A DNA stretch of 64,000 nucleotides from Kappaphycus alvarezii (GCA_002205965.3 NADL03000523.1:558001-622000); one strand, 5' to 3'; counted from the first letter of the stretch, positions 20,691 through 33,417 are shown. Numbers and translations: made by a program. The notes: a model not told the origin generated them from the letters alone.

Positions 20691-23600
20691 AAACAGTTCC
20701 AATTGTGACTCCTGATTATCAAGTTTTACTCAACTATCTTCCTGCGATTCTTTTTGATTTAATGTTTACAAAAAAGGGTTTTAGAGAAAGGTAGGCGTAT
20801 ATTTACACATTGAGTGTTCAAAGAATTAAACTGTTACATATTGGAAAACTCTTGAAGTAGATTATCCCCTAGAACTACATCCTTCTAATCATTTTTTGAT
20901 GTCTAAAATTTTTTTCCTTTCCGGATTGAGACTTTTGAAAATAGAAAAGAGGTAATTACTTTCATAGACTGATTTTATGCGATTCATGTGTTGGTAAATT
21001 CAAAATTTCTCAGTACTAATAATATCGAATTCGACTTTGAATAAACTCAAAGTATCTAGCATGTTATAGAGTTATTGTATTCAGATTTTTTAAAAATTTT
21101 TGAAGATATATTTATTTCATTTTTAGTCATGTTTGATTTTTAATCGAACTCCTGTGAATTTACAATTCATCTTACTTTATGATTCGGATACTTTACGCTC
21201 CTTTCTTAAATTAGGGGAATTTAAGAAATTTTTCTATTTTTGTATTACTATATAGGTCTGTCACTCTATGAAAGAAGTATCGACCCACATCTGAATGATT
21301 TCCTTGAATTCTACTGTACCAAAATATGAATTTTACTACTTAGATTGTATCTATTTACTTCTATTTTATCTTTTTCCGATTCTCTACCCAATTAATCTTG
21401 AGTATCAACAGCCGGTCGTGAATCGAACGTTTTATTCAAAAGATCTTCTAATTATTCAGAGCTAATTTAAATGTCAAATCATAATATTCTAATCATTTCA
21501 CTCCTCTTATTTTTTGGACGGCAATTCTATCCAAATATCCAAATAGAGCTAAAATTATTATCAATCAAAACCGTTTCCAGTTCACAAATTTTTTCGATCA
21601 TTCGAATTACAATTTTTTCTCCAGTTGAACCTTTTTCGGGGAACACTGCAATATATCAGTCTTTAATCCTCTTTATATTAACGATCGGCCCGAAAATTTT
21701 ACTTAATTTTCTACAATAAAATTATTCAAGAGTATGCCTCAGGATAAATAATCATTATTTACCAAATCTATACCTGAGGAATCGATTATTGAATTCATAA
21801 ATATATTAATCAGTGTCCATGCAAATCATTTATTTTTCGTTCCAAATACACCTTTGAGATCAACCTTAATTTAGTTTTTATTTTAATTCTAAAATCGCGC
21901 CGAAGCATGAATGTACTAGCAATAATCAATATTCAATCTGAGGGCTTAGTTAAGACACATTTCGGAACAGCAAAATTCTCTATTTTTTAAAGAAATTGGC
22001 CGATTGCGACCACACAAATGAAGATTCAAAATAATGAGGGGAATGTATTTGTAAAAGATATTCAATTTAGTTTTTTCGGTTATTTCTGCCCGCAAATCTT
22101 TCTTTTATTTCGTAAAATTAAAAATAAATATTTTTTACCACGAAGATTTTTCCAACATATTCGTGTAGTTTTTTCTTCTAGTTAAAGTCTCAAAAAAAAT
22201 CTTTTGTCATTTTTTCTCTTATAAATCCAATCATAAGACATGGAATATATCACTATATTTTCAGTCTTGCGTTAAAACTTCACCAATCTTTCCAATTTTT
22301 ATCAAATTGACAAAAACCAAATTTTTTCCTCCTGAATCGATTTTATAGGTTCAAGTAACTACGAGGACATTCTGAAATCACCATTTTCCAGTTCTGAAGC
22401 CAAGGAAGTAAATCCAAGCTTTTCGGCTTTATTTCGAGTGCAGTTACTTTCTTTACTTTTAAATAACCCTGTCTTATAATGTATTGCGACTAAATTCTCT
22501 ATTTGCACTAAAATTTATATTTCAACCCGTTGCTTCAATAATATTTACGTGATGATTAGTATTAGCTGCCACTTTATCTGCATTATTTATGCAATATTAG
22601 AAACTCTTTTAATCCATTTGAAAGAATGATTCATTCATTTCTGTCATATGGAAATAAAACTTCTTCTGGGCACATGAATCGAATAAAAACATTCGATCGG
22701 GATGGACCGTGCAAAGATAGGATTTAAAAGTTTACGGACGAAAAATTTGTTAGTATGGCACTGAAATATCGACGACTTTCTCTAGGTTAAAAGAATTTAG
22801 AAACTGCATGCACAAGCGATTTGTAAACTCTGTATATTATTAATCTTCAGAAATACATAGCACTCATAATGTTAAGAAGTTTATTCATGGTCAAAGGAGT
22901 TTTTTTTTAGGGAACCACCTACTTGAATCCCTTTTCTTTTCTTCGGGTACGTGAAGCACTAGAAACCATGCAATACGTCTTCGGCTTGCTTTAAAGTTTT
23001 GCAGAAGAAGGAAGATATATATGAATTATATGACTATCTTACATCGATGAAGTAGTTGTAGATGTAGAGAAACATAAAGAAAGATAATTGGCGGGACTTT
23101 CTCGGAAAATTTGTTATTCCACTCTTGGAGAAGCTCAAATATCAGTGCACTTTTGTTTCACAATAACCGATTTCTAACTTTTCTGTTTCTTTAACCTATT
23201 AATTCCTTTTTTACAGGAGTACGGAAGGACGTTTAAATTTTTTGGTCAAAATTTTGAAGAAAAGTAGTCTGTGAATTTCGCCCATTTTCTTTATGTATGT
23301 TTTATGATTGAACTTATACTAGCCAATGAATATCGTTTAACAAGCCCATGAATAAAAATATGGGCAGTGAGATAAGCAGAGAGTCATAAGACCAGCCACA
23401 TATAAAATTGTCTGCTTCATATTTCTGGCAAACATAAATCAGGCAACAATTGAGTACTGGAAAAAAGATTATATCATTTCCTCTCTTTCAAAGTATTAGT
23501 AAACAATTTCAAAACATTATCACTGTTTTATAGTTGCAAGCAATACGGAATAGTAAGAAACTCGTTGGGAAGTTCTTTGTTACAAATTTATAAGAAAACT

Positions 23601-24000
23601 CATTATAGAATCCTTGCATGGTACTTTTCCCCGTTAAACGAGATTTACATTTTTTGCCTAAATTAAAAGCTCCAAATTTAAGTCGAAACCCATTCAAACA
23701 GTAGCAATAAATTATTGATAATCTACCTGATGGGGTGGAACTTCGATAACGCCATTTGTAAATTTTGAATGGTTTTCAAAGAGCATCATTAATTTTGTAG
23801 ATTAGGGGATCATGAACCGTGATATTACTGTTGTTTGAAAGTGACTGCATAGCAAATGGAAGAATTTCTTCCAATTCTTTCACGGTAGAACCCTTTTTTT
23901 CTTATGATGCATGAGTTGTGAACTTTTTCGCAGACGTACAGCATTTTCACTGCTCATCTATTTGCTACGAAAAGTTGTTTCGGCTGTTTTCTGGCATCTT
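20690..24000. other. AT-rich gene desert
   Basis: About 3.3 kb of strongly AT-rich DNA with many A and T runs. Open frames are short (the longest, 21471-21719 plus, is 82 codons, hydrophobic and unrecognised). I see no transposon ends, RNA gene or promoter-like structure. Confidence 0.6.
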
Positions 24001-25227
24001 CGTGCCGTTTCAATTCTTATTTTTGAACGTGAACGTCCAGTGGCATTTCTTCCCGCTCGCATTTGACACCCCGGGCGTACTTTCTGGCCGTTCTCGTCAT
24101 GTCCTCGACGACGGCCTTCCAAACAAAACCCGTTTCTCTCTGCCCTTTGTCACTCTGTCATAAAGTCAGGACTGTTGTAGCGGATAAGTTGTGCTATCCG
24201 GTCCAACGTAGCTGCCGGCCCCCTTGCTTTTATGCCGTCTCTCGGCAAGGGTTAGCCTTCAACTCGAGCAAAGTGTAATCCCATGCATGATTCTGTGATG
24301 TGACCACTCTTTACGCAATGAAATAATAATTCTTGAGAAGAGGGGGAACACGAGGGGATCACATAATGAAACAGAAAAGTTGGCTGATACCCGGTCAACT
24401 TGCATGGCAGTATGTATGTTGGGGGAATGTTGCGACAGGCGTTGAATGCACTTTACCAGCAAGTAGAGGGGAGGGCAGAAAGCAAGAAAAGTGTTTCTAC
24501 ACGTGGACAATTGGCTGTGGTTGCGAACTTTACCAAAGCTCCAAACGATATTCTGATACTCTGTTCTGTGGTTTAACAACTTTGCCGGGAAGGTATTTGG
24601 TGCCCGTTGGATGAATTAAACCCGTTTATTATGGTCTGATAGGAGTATCTGAAGTAAAATGCAACTTGAAGCTATACTTTTTTGTACCAAAGCAGCAAAA
24701 ATGGGAAAGTAGGTGCTTGAGTGTGAACAAGTATGTAGTGATTTGTATCCCATATCCATGAAATAAGATGATGGGAATGGGTTCTCTGCAGTGTGCAGTA
24801 AAATGGACTGGACTCGCATGGCTCCAAATTAGGTCCGACGCAAGAAAAAGAGAGAACACGGGTGGCACTATCTGAAGCGCACTGGTCAACTTTCGAGCGG
24901 GGCGATGGAATTGCTACAATTTTCCCTATGTTGTAAATCAAGTTGGGCCTTTCAAAGACATCAAGATGAAAGCCGACTGAAAGTGCAGGGGCATGGCGTT
25001 TGCTCATCTGTGGGGATCATATCAGTTTGAAAACAGAAGATGTGAACAACTTTTGTCGCAGTGTTGTGTATTCCATGGATTCAGTAAAGTCGGGCTTTTA
25101 TTACAGTCGCAAATGTATCTGTTTACAACTCGTAAAGGCATATTGTGTACTTGTCAACTATTGAAGAACCGAGCACAAGTCATTGTCTTGCTAGCGAGAA
25201 ATTTACCCCAATTAGATTGCATCAAAT

Positions 25228-25250
25228 GTAGGTAGGTAGGTAGGTAGGTA
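25228..25250. repeat. Tetranucleotide repeat (GTAG)n
   Basis: TAGG/GTAG is repeated about six times in tandem. Confidence 0.9.
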
Positions 25251-25948
25251 TTGTACAAGGAAGAAAGATGTAATGCACGGGCATAGGTAGGTAGAGTGTA
25301 TGATGAGTAAAGTGCAGTATGGCTGGTGTGAAAGAAATGAGCAGACCACATAGGTTAGGGTATGATGACGTAACTGCCTGATGTACTTACTGCACAGTGC
25401 ACCAGGTCGAAAGATCTGGCTTTGCTGTCCCGGTACCCACAGTAAGTACACGCCCTATTTCCTCTTGTCCAAGTATAAATTACACCCGCTTAAACGGGGC
25501 TTTGTGTCGCCGACTCAACGTGCTGATTTTTTGTCAGCGATTTGCAGGTTTTCATAGTGAAAGATAAAAAATGTTGCTCCTGTGGGAATAGCAATGGACG
25601 GTTGCGGCGATTATTTTTTGTTGGTTTGGAATGGAATCGGAATGGATTTGCATGTGGAACAGAGAAACTGTAAAGTCTCAAGTTTGGTCGGTTTGTACAT
25701 CAACAAGGAAGTGGCATCATCCTTTTTATTGCATCATCCTTTTTATTGAAAATTATAAAAAGATGTTCCATTTCCGTTATTATCGTCACATGTGGGTCTA
25801 CACCCCTTTTTGATATTTTTCTTTTATGACAAATAAACGATTCGATAATCTGTCTCAGGGTATGACAAAGTCTCTGCTTTCGTCAGATCGGTTGACGAGA
25901 GTTGCATTCATCTCATTCATTCCTTCCTTCCTCTATGGGCGGGCAGAG

Positions 25949-25977
25949 CAGTCGCAGTCGCAGTCGCAGTCGCAGTC
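25949..25977. repeat. Hexanucleotide repeat (CAGTCG)n
   Basis: CAGTCG is repeated nearly five times in tandem. Confidence 0.9.
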
Positions 25978-26600
25978 ACCAATCGTCCGCGAATGCATGT
26001 ATTCCCGTGACGTTATTGAGATGGAAGACGCCCCATTCCGTATCACGTCGAGATACAATCCATGCTACATTGTTTCTTGAATAAACTAATGTGTCACACT
26101 GCTGATTTCCAACTTGCGCGGCCTCACGCAACAAACGGGCGGTGTTTCCCAGTAACATCCCTGTGCATTCCTGCATCCACATGCTTGGCTCTACCTAGAC
26201 ATGTTCAACCACTTCCAACCTGCCCTGACTGCTGCTGTGTCGACAAAGTGTTCCCCACTCCACCTATCATAACTATACAAGCAGAGAAAAAGAATCTTCA
26301 CATACACTCTTCTCGCCTCTCGATCCTTCTACTGCACAGAACATGTTAGATCGGTCCAACATTTTATGGAATACCCCATATCATAGAGAACCGCAGTCTC
26401 GTTTGTCAACCAACCGATTACACATGGAATGCCTCGGTGTCATCATCTCACATTTGTTACAAAAACGTCCACCCATTTATAGACCATTCCACCGACAGAT
26501 ACCCAACTCTCGTCAACACCCGCTACAAAAACCCCACCCCCCTTGAAAAAGACACATTCTTCCCACACCAGTCTGTAATGCACACTCCGTTACCACCGGG

Positions 26601-26647
26601 GGGAACCTTTGCCTGTTTTACTCTTGCAAGATATATCCGATCTATCC
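26601..26647 (-). repeat. Dispersed repeat fragment (partner at 39678-39725)
   Basis: The reverse complement begins GGATAGATCGGATATATCTT and continues CAAGAGTAAAACA. It matches 39678-39725 over the first ~33 bases with one difference, then diverges. Probably a remnant of an unidentified repeat family. Confidence 0.65.
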
Positions 26648-27670
26648 TTACACTTGCATTCCTCCATTCGCCCATCTCAAACATTTGTACCACACCACCC
26701 CGTCTACACACCGAAACACACTTACCGTACAAATCCCATCCTACATATCATACGTTTCCCCTTTCAACTCTACACATTCCGTCTTCAAACCGCCTCGTGT
26801 CAACGCCCATGTCCCTCCTTTCCTTGCGTAACCTACTCTTCATGTCTCAGATTGTCCAGTACAACTCGTCGGCCTACTGGTCCTGCGATTCTCCACCATG
26901 ACCCAACTGGATCACATCCGTCGCCTCTTCAAATTGAAACACCGTTCAGGAGCATCGACACCCAGCGCTACAGCCCTACATGTACATGCATTGCTGCGCA
27001 AAGTTCAAAATTCATACGTGCCCACTTTCTGCTTCCCCTCGCTCCTGCCAACATGCAAACCCTAATCCCGTTCACCTTTATAAACTCCGTGTTGCACGCA
27101 CTACCCTCTGCACAACGGCACCTGCAGTATAAAACTAGCGCCTCGTGAAAAGGTTGAATGCTCTACTACTATCCATAGGCCCGACGGACTTTCTCCCGGT
27201 ATCCTCCATGCGATTCAAATACCTTTACCAATCCAAGACTAGACTCGCTTGAAACGTACATGTTACAACATAAACCCATGCTATCAGCACACCATGACTG
27301 CCCGCGACAAAGCCACTACCGTATGTATTTCGCCCCGCGTGAACACCGCATCCGGCAAAACAACCGTGACTTTTTTATTTCGCGACATAATGCTGTAAGA
27401 GTGGTTGTTTTGGTTTCACCTTGTCGATCGGATATGGTTGCAGTCGAGAGGTGCATATCTTGCATCAAGGACACATGAATATCGTGTGCATGTATCGTGT
27501 CGCTGCGTAGCGGAGATTTGGGGTTGGGTGAACAAATGCAATTCAGGCTTGGTTTTGCGGGACATCATTTGATGAATACGCGGTGCCTGTTCTTTGTTTA
27601 TAGTGCCTCGAATCGTCATAGTGGCCTATGAGCAAAGAGGACATTCTCGGTTCAAAGTGTGGAGCGAGCA

Positions 27671-27696
27671 GTGCGGTGCGGTGCGGTGCGGTGTGG
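27671..27696. repeat. Pentanucleotide repeat (GTGCG)n
   Basis: GTGCG is repeated about four times, ending in GTGTGG. Confidence 0.85.
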
Positions 27697-28877
27697 TTGT
27701 TGCGCATGTTGCGGCGAGTAACCTCGGGTTCCTGTGTGTTGGAAAGACGCCCCCAGTAGATACAAGGCGTTCCTAATCTCACTTGAGGTCCGTTTTCCAT
27801 AAACGAATCGGGATATCACAGAGTCTTAGCCAAACCTACAACCGCCCACCACCACCATACAAGATTCCCGAACAAATCTTCTCTTGCCCTTATATCCCAC
27901 CCCGCAAACCTTCTCCATTGCTCCTCCGCCAGTCTGTCGGGCCTCGTACCTTTCCCGTTCAACAAATCACTTTCTTTTTTTTCCCAAGTTGAAACGCCCT
28001 TGCTCGATTCCTGCCCCATTGTATCCCGTAAAGAAATTCAAACACACTGTACAGCTGCGTTTGCCGTGATTTACAGGCGCAGTTCAGGCAAGCTGCAGAG
28101 ACGCTGACTAGTCGCGAGCAGGCGGCTTGGCATTGTCGCCGTTACTGCTTTTACAATCTCCACAACACCCCTTTCACACCACCGTTGTAGATAGCCACAT
28201 TGGACATGTCCAAAGGGAATCAGGTACTGCACATCCCGCGGATCGGGTTTATTCTCAACAGCGATACTCCAAATGAAAACCAGTAGCGGTATGCGCTTTC
28301 ATCCGCAAACACTTGCAAATATTGCGCGGGGAGAAAGGCAGGTGCAACCGAATGCGCAACAGTACGTACAACATACCACATTTCAAACCATCCAAGCGGC
28401 TACCCTGCCCTGCACCCCGCCAAAAAACGAATACCTGCGGTCGCACCCAACCCACCCTCCACAATCTCCCGCCTCGCATCCACAAGCCTTACCCGCGCCA
28501 AACTCGCAGATCACCACCTCCTGTCCAACGAAACAAACTTCAAACACTGTACACTTGGTACCAAGCCCACACAAACCGACCCGACACGCCATAGGTATCA
28601 CGCGCACCCCAAAACAACTCGCCCCCCACACTACACCCCCCATCCCATGCCCCTCAAAACCAAACGCCACGCTCCCTCCCACCCTCTCCTCTTCCCACCG
28701 CATGCCCCTCCCACATGCCCCAAAAAACACGGTAAAACAAAAGACGCGTCGCACCGTTCGCACCGCCTGTCCAAACGGCATTGCCGCTTGCACAAACCCC
28801 TGTTTGCAGCACTGCACGACCGAAGATGGTCGACGAGATTGCAGACGACATTGGGGTGGAGTCTGCGTTGTAGCGGG

Positions 28878-30163
28878 ATGGGTGCGCTGTTTCGTCGCGT
28901 GTATCGGTCGCGGTATCGGGCTAGGTTGGTGTGTGTTTCGATAGTGTTGTTGTGTGTGGTTGTGTTTTATGAATTGCGGCTGCGTCCTTTGGTGGGGAGG
29001 GGGGCGGGGGGCGGGGGGGAGTCGGTTTCCGAGACGGGAGAGGGCTTGGTTGTGCGGCCGCCGCGGGTGGGAGAGTCGGTGTTGTTGGGGAATTTGCACA
29101 AGACGTTGTATGTGATACCGGGGAAGGAGAATCGGTGTAGTTATCAGTATGACTATTTGTGCAAGTTTTGGTTTTACGTGCGGTGTTATATCTTTGGTGC
29201 GTTTCCTTCTGTGGTAGTGTTACCGTCGGGAATGGAGGGGGTGAGTAAATTTCAACGGCGTGCGCGGGATGGGGATATCGGAATGTTGGTATGGCGGTCG
29301 AAGAATCATTCGATGGTGCCGGATTTGCTGGAGTATTTGTTGGAGTGGCGTCGGGAGGGGGGACGGGGGGCTGAGCGAGGGGTGCGGGTGAGAGTAGGGG
29401 TGTTTCACATTGCCAACGAGAAGCGACGGTACTACTGGCCGTGGTATGTGCATGCTGATTTCGTGGTGAGAAACTATTGGCTTGGAGCGGGGATGATGCC
29501 GCAGCACGGGGTGTATGTGCCGCTCGGGGGGCAGATGCCGGAGGTATGCGAGCCGGGGTCTACGATGAGGGAGGGGCGGGGGGTTTGCAAATGCGGTGGA
29601 CTGCGTGTGAAGCGGGGGGGGGAACGGAGGTGGGTGTGGAATTTCGGGGGAGTTTGAGGAAGCGGAGGGGAAAGTTGCTGCGATTGGCGGGAGAGTCTGA
29701 GGTGTTGCGAGGGCGTGGGTTGGTGAAGGTGGCGAAACGGTTTGGGGGGGATGGGGAGTTTGGAGGGGTGGCGGGGAGAAACCCAAAGACGGGATATCTG
29801 GAGGGGATTATGGAGAGTATGTTTGTGTTTGCGCCGTGTGGAAATGCGATGGAGACGCATCGGGTGTATGAGGCGGTGATGTTGGGTGCGATTCCGGTGG
29901 TGGAGGAGTGTGAGGGTGGGGGACGGGGGGAGTTTTTTCCGGTAAAGGAGTTGAGAGTGAAGGAGGTGGGGGAGATGGTGAGGTTTGTGGAAAGGTATGT
30001 GGGGGATGCGGAGGGTGTGGAGAGGTTGCAGAGGAGGGTGATGAAATGGTGGACGGCATATGCGGAGGAGGTGTTGTGGAATGTGTCGCGGGTGATTGGC
30101 GAGCATGTGGCGGTTGGGGAGCGGGGCACGGCAGGCATGCAGGGGATGGAGGAGTGGGAGTGA
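28878..30163 (+). CDS. Exostosin-like glycosyltransferase, one frameshift
   Basis: The chosen start (MGALFRRVYRSRYR) precedes a single hydrophobic anchor (about residues 15-33), giving a type II Golgi topology. The luminal part has FGAFPSVVV, VFHIANEKRRYYW and MPQHGVYVPLG. It ends with the exostosin/GT47-type C-terminal block: ESMFVFAPCGN, then THRVYEAVMLGAIPVV. Enzymes of this type add sugars to cell-wall or matrix polysaccharides. The first part ends at a stop at 29657, and the C-terminal half (to 30163) is one base out of phase. The switch must lie at about 29600-29655, next to a run of nine G (29614-29622), so either a sequence error or true inactivation is possible. The frame is open upstream to 28647, but that part is low-complexity. 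Sense-strand codons are extremely G/T-rich. Confidence 0.75.
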
Positions 30164-30215
30164 GTAGAGCGACATAGAGCAAGCATGCTAATTGTTTAAT
30201 GTTGTTCCATTGTTC

Positions 30216-31136
30216 CTACTTTTGCACAACATGAGGCTTGCAGGGGCTTGCGCAACCCCTGAACAAGCTTTTAAGATATTCATAATCAATCCGCTGCCAT
30301 GGGCGCAGCTCATTCAGATACTTAAAGTAGGCGCCAAGTGGATGCGAGAATTGTGCTGCAAATTTCGGGATGGCGTGGCGTTTGAATTGCGCGATCGCAG
30401 TTTCCGTCCTCCTTTTGGAGAGGTATCGAATGCCACTCCATGGCAAATCACCGTGCAACATAGCATAGATTGCATAGCCGAGACTCTCCAGGTCATGACT
30501 CGGTCTCGGTGGCATTTGATCGTGCGCTGCGATAGGGGAGTAGATGGTGACGCCGAGATAGCCGTGGCCATGCGTTGGATGTTTGAGGGTTGGATGGTCG
30601 GGATGGAAGATGGCGTATTGTCTGGCAAGGCCGAAATCAATGAGGTATGCGTCTTTGAGATCTGAATAGGCGGTGACTATGTTGGATGGCTTGAGGTCGC
30701 AGTGGATGATGCCGTGGTTGTGGATGTGCTGCAGGGCGTCGATGATTTTGATGGCGATGTTAGCAGTGATGTAGGGGGAGAGAGGACCTTTGTCGAGCAG
30801 GTCGGAAACGCTGGGGCCGAGGTATGGCATGGCGAGGGAGTTTGTTTTCTGATCTCTGCTGGTGTGGAAGCTGAGTACTTTTGGGATGGATTGGCAGGAG
30901 TTTAGGCGTTGTTGGAGGAAAGCATAGATTTTGAATTCATGGAATAGGGTAGAGTGGATGGAGGACGACTCTACTTTGAGGGCGACAGTGTTGCCGTCCT
31001 TGTCGATGGCTTGAAAGACATTTCCGTAGGTTCCAGAGCCTAGAAAGCGAACAACCCTCCATCCTTCTGGGACTGGAGGATGGTTGTTTGGGATAATGTT
31101 GACTGGGGAGGGCCCGTTTGTTTCTGTCGCCGCCAT
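30216..31136 (-). CDS. Casein kinase 1-like protein kinase
   Basis: Intact 306-codon frame, no intron. Residues 26-34 carry the Gly loop (FLGSGTYGNVF). The ATP-binding Lys is in VALKVES. The CK1-type catalytic loop is HCDLKPSNIV, and the Mg-binding motif is IDFGLARQ. The activation segment GYLGVTIYSPIAAH and the SHDLESLGYAIY block that follows are those of CK1-family kinases, which replace the usual APE motif. Expected role: Ser/Thr phosphorylation of acidic or primed sites in cytoplasm or nucleus. The C-terminal regulatory tail is very short (about 20 residues), unlike most CK1 proteins. The 5' flank contains an imperfect direct duplication (31276-31521). Confidence 0.9.
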   Translation of the reverse strand: MAATETNGPSPVNIIPNNHPPVPEGWRVVRFLGSGTYGNVFQAIDKDGNTVALKVESSSIHSTLFHEFKIYAFLQQRLNSCQSIPKVLSFHTSRDQKTNSLAMPYLGPSVSDLLDKGPLSPYITANIAIKIIDALQHIHNHGIIHCDLKPSNIVTAYSDLKDAYLIDFGLARQYAIFHPDHPTLKHPTHGHGYLGVTIYSPIAAHDQMPPRPSHDLESLGYAIYAMLHGDLPWSGIRYLSKRRTETAIAQFKRHAIPKFAAQFSHPLGAYFKYLNELRPWQRIDYEYLKSLFRGCASPCKPHVVQK

Positions 31137-31275
31137 TGCTTTGCTTGTCTAGTTGTTTTAATAAAGATAAAGAGCAGATTGCCTCCTTATCGTGTCGCTG
31201 TGATGGTGATGGATCAAAGGGCTGGTGTCTGATTGTATCGCATTGGATCTGTTATTTATAGCGAGAGGCGGCGTG

Positions 31276-31521
31276 GTGCTGTTCGTCTTCCCGGGTCCAT
31301 CGGAATGGACAAAGCAACACAAATGGAAACACACATGTCCTTGCGGCCGCTTACTTTTGTTAGAGACGTCCCCTCGCCACTCTTCCTTATATGGTACATG
31401 TTAATATTCATCTTCCTCTGTCTGGCATAGGGCTGTTCATCTTCCCGGGTCCATCAGGACGGATGCAGCAGAGCAGAGAAGGGAAAAGGGAAAAACTTGT
31501 CCTTGTGCTCGCTTACTTTTG
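31276..31521. repeat. Imperfect direct duplication upstream of the CK1-like gene
   Basis: 31277-31359 and 31431-31521 share GCTGTTC-TCTTCCCGGGTCCATC near the start and GTCCTTG...GCTTACTTTTG near the end, with diverged middles. They lie upstream of the CK1-like gene (start 31136, minus) and may be duplicated promoter elements. Confidence 0.7.
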
Positions 31522-31597
31522 CAAAACAAACTGGCTCGGACTTTTTTTACACTCTAAAAAAAACCTGGACACGTGTGAGACGAGAAACAGGACGACG

Positions 31598-33103
31598 TCA
31601 CATATCATCCACAGCACCCAAGCCGACTCTGTCCGCATTCCAGGGAATCTCAAACCGTTCCCTCTCCTCCTCTCCAACCAGCAGCGGCGGTCTGTCCCAC
31701 GTAGCGCCGACGCCTCTTTTCACCAACACGCCCGCCATCTCCGCCGTAGCCACAGGCCTGAGGACCATTCTCATAACGGCCAAGACGACGGCCGTTCCCG
31801 CGACAATAATGAGCATGGAGACAATATTCAACACACGCCCCGCCTCCTTCCACACCACGGACCTCCGTCGAACCAACCCCTCACCCACAAACAAATCGGT
31901 CTCATTCCCTCCCACCTGCCTCTGTATCCCGACTGCAGTGGCCGACTTGAACACCTGCTGCGCGATTTGAAAGGCCGGTACACCGACAGGCAAGATGCCC
32001 TCGATTTTTGTGAAAAACCGGCGTGTCGTGACTTGTACTTTGGAGACGGATCCATCCTGTGCGATCACCTCTGTGATGACGATGCGGCGTTGTTGCGGCG
32101 GATCGGGGTCTTCTTGAAACGAGATGTGCTGGTCAAGAAGTTGCAAGGTTTCCAGGTTGATGGTGGGATCTTGTGTTTCACGTCGATATATCGAGACCAT
32201 CATGGCGACTACTTGCCTATGTAACATGCGTACACGTTGGGGAATGAGTCTGCGCGGTGTACGTTGGGGCATGATTCTGGGGCGACCGTCGTCGAGGTTG
32301 TAAAAGGCACGTGCGGAGTAGGTGACGGTTTGGTTGTGAATTCGGATGATGTGTTCAGCGCCGTATTCATGGATGTCTGTTTGAAGGATCATGAGGATTG
32401 GGAGGGTTGTGTTGCGAAAGGGGGTGAAGGGGAGGGTGGTGAGGTTTGTGGTGACGCAGGCGGAGAGACGGGTTTGGGATTGATCGACATTGACGAGGGA
32501 GATGGCGATGCAAGGGCGGTTGAGAGAGGCTGTGTTGTGGTAGCGGACGGGACGCCAGCGTGGGGAAAAGGGATGGCGCATTTCAAAGGTGAGGAGGTCG
32601 TTGCGGATTGGGGTTAGTTCTTGGTTTGTGAGGAAGAGGACGGCGACTTCGAGTCCAAAGGTTAGAAAGATGACGACGAGGGCAAAGAGGAGTAATTTCA
32701 CGTTGATGCGACGTTTGGGGGTGGTGCGAGTGGTGGAACCACGGAAGAGGGGACGAAAGTGAAAGTCGCGTGCCAGGGACATGACGTGTGCGACGGAGAA
32801 GGAAAAGGTGGAGATTTGACCGTTGTGAGTGCGGAGGAGGATGGTGGTGACAATGTCTTGGATGAGGAGGAGGAGGAAGAGGGAGAGGATGGCGAGGATG
32901 ATGTCGTCGTTGGAGGTAAAGTCGCGGTGGAAGAGGTTGTTGGAGCGAACTGGGGTGACCACGAGCTCTTGACTTAGAAACGACGTGATGCTTGACGAGG
33001 TGGATTCTGGCACTGGGTTGTCGATAAACGTTGTGCCGCCGAGACGGGAATCCCACCGAAAGTAGGGCAAGTTGAACTCGTCGAGCAGTTCTCGGAATGG
33101 CAT
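31598..33103 (-). CDS. Multi-pass membrane protein, paralog A
   Basis: Intact 501-codon frame. Hydrophobic segments lie at about residues 68-90, 135-158 and 426-447. The long stretch between the second and third (about 265 residues) has paired Cys (NRPCIAISLVN, RLSACVTTN) and probably faces the outside or a lumen. It ends VGLGAVDDM. It is clearly paralogous to the gene at 33418-34964: both have a TSFLS start, a DDIILAILSLFLLLL-type first helix, an LLLRT turn, a second helix with LTFGLEV, matching Cys blocks and a GAVDD end. I recognise no described family. It could be a lineage-specific surface or channel-like protein. Confidence 0.75.
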   Translation of the reverse strand: MPFRELLDEFNLPYFRWDSRLGGTTFIDNPVPESTSSSITSFLSQELVVTPVRSNNLFHRDFTSNDDIILAILSLFLLLLIQDIVTTILLRTHNGQISTFSFSVAHVMSLARDFHFRPLFRGSTTRTTPKRRINVKLLLFALVVIFLTFGLEVAVLFLTNQELTPIRNDLLTFEMRHPFSPRWRPVRYHNTASLNRPCIAISLVNVDQSQTRLSACVTTNLTTLPFTPFRNTTLPILMILQTDIHEYGAEHIIRIHNQTVTYSARAFYNLDDGRPRIMPQRTPRRLIPQRVRMLHRQVVAMMVSIYRRETQDPTINLETLQLLDQHISFQEDPDPPQQRRIVITEVIAQDGSVSKVQVTTRRFFTKIEGILPVGVPAFQIAQQVFKSATAVGIQRQVGGNETDLFVGEGLVRRRSVVWKEAGRVLNIVSMLIIVAGTAVVLAVMRMVLRPVATAEMAGVLVKRGVGATWDRPPLLVGEEERERFEIPWNADRVGLGAVDDM

Positions 33104-33417
33104 GTTGTTGGGTGGATGGATGGCAGCGACGTGGAGTGTCGGGTGTCGGGTGTCGGGTGTCGGGTGTGGGTCGAAAAGATTTTGGGGGCGAGGAGGGCGT
33201 AGAAACTAGACTCGACGAGAGAGTTAAAAATGCAAACAAGGACAAAAAAGCAAACCAAAAAAATATCCAACCCCCACCATCACACCATCGTCCATCATCT
33301 TTGTGCCGATATGATGCCGACCTCATGTAAAACGTCATCACTGACCTCAACCACATCACAAACCGCCCCTGCGCCCCCCCGCCCCCGCGACCCCGCGCAA
33401 CCCAAAACAAAAATACC
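33104..33417. promoter_or_regulatory. Shared divergent promoter region of the paralog pair
   Basis: The 314 bp between the two head-to-head starts must hold both promoters. It contains a heptamer repeat (GTGTCGG, about four copies, 33136-33170). The plus strand changes from G-rich to C-rich at about 33235. Confidence 0.55.
33136..33170. repeat. Heptamer repeat (GTGTCGG)n
   Basis: About four tandem copies close to the start of paralog A, inside the shared promoter region. Confidence 0.9.

Larger units (their letters stand above)
24000..28250. other. Mixed-composition intergenic DNA with simple repeats
   Basis: GC content rises in steps. From 26,250 to 27,150 the plus strand is C/A-rich and stays open in several overlapping frames, which I attribute to composition. 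Simple repeats occur at 25228-25250, 25949-25977 and 27671-27696. 26601-26647 matches a segment near 39.7 kb. No gene could be supported. Confidence 0.45.

Noticed and set aside
20690-24000. Organelle DNA insertion
   Set aside because: The AT content would fit, but I found no plastid or mitochondrial protein, rRNA or tRNA pattern.
28383-30186. Long minus-strand ORFs under the exostosin gene
   Set aside because: They are mirror images of G/T-rich codons (His/Pro/Leu-rich products) and the plus strand encodes clear exostosin blocks.
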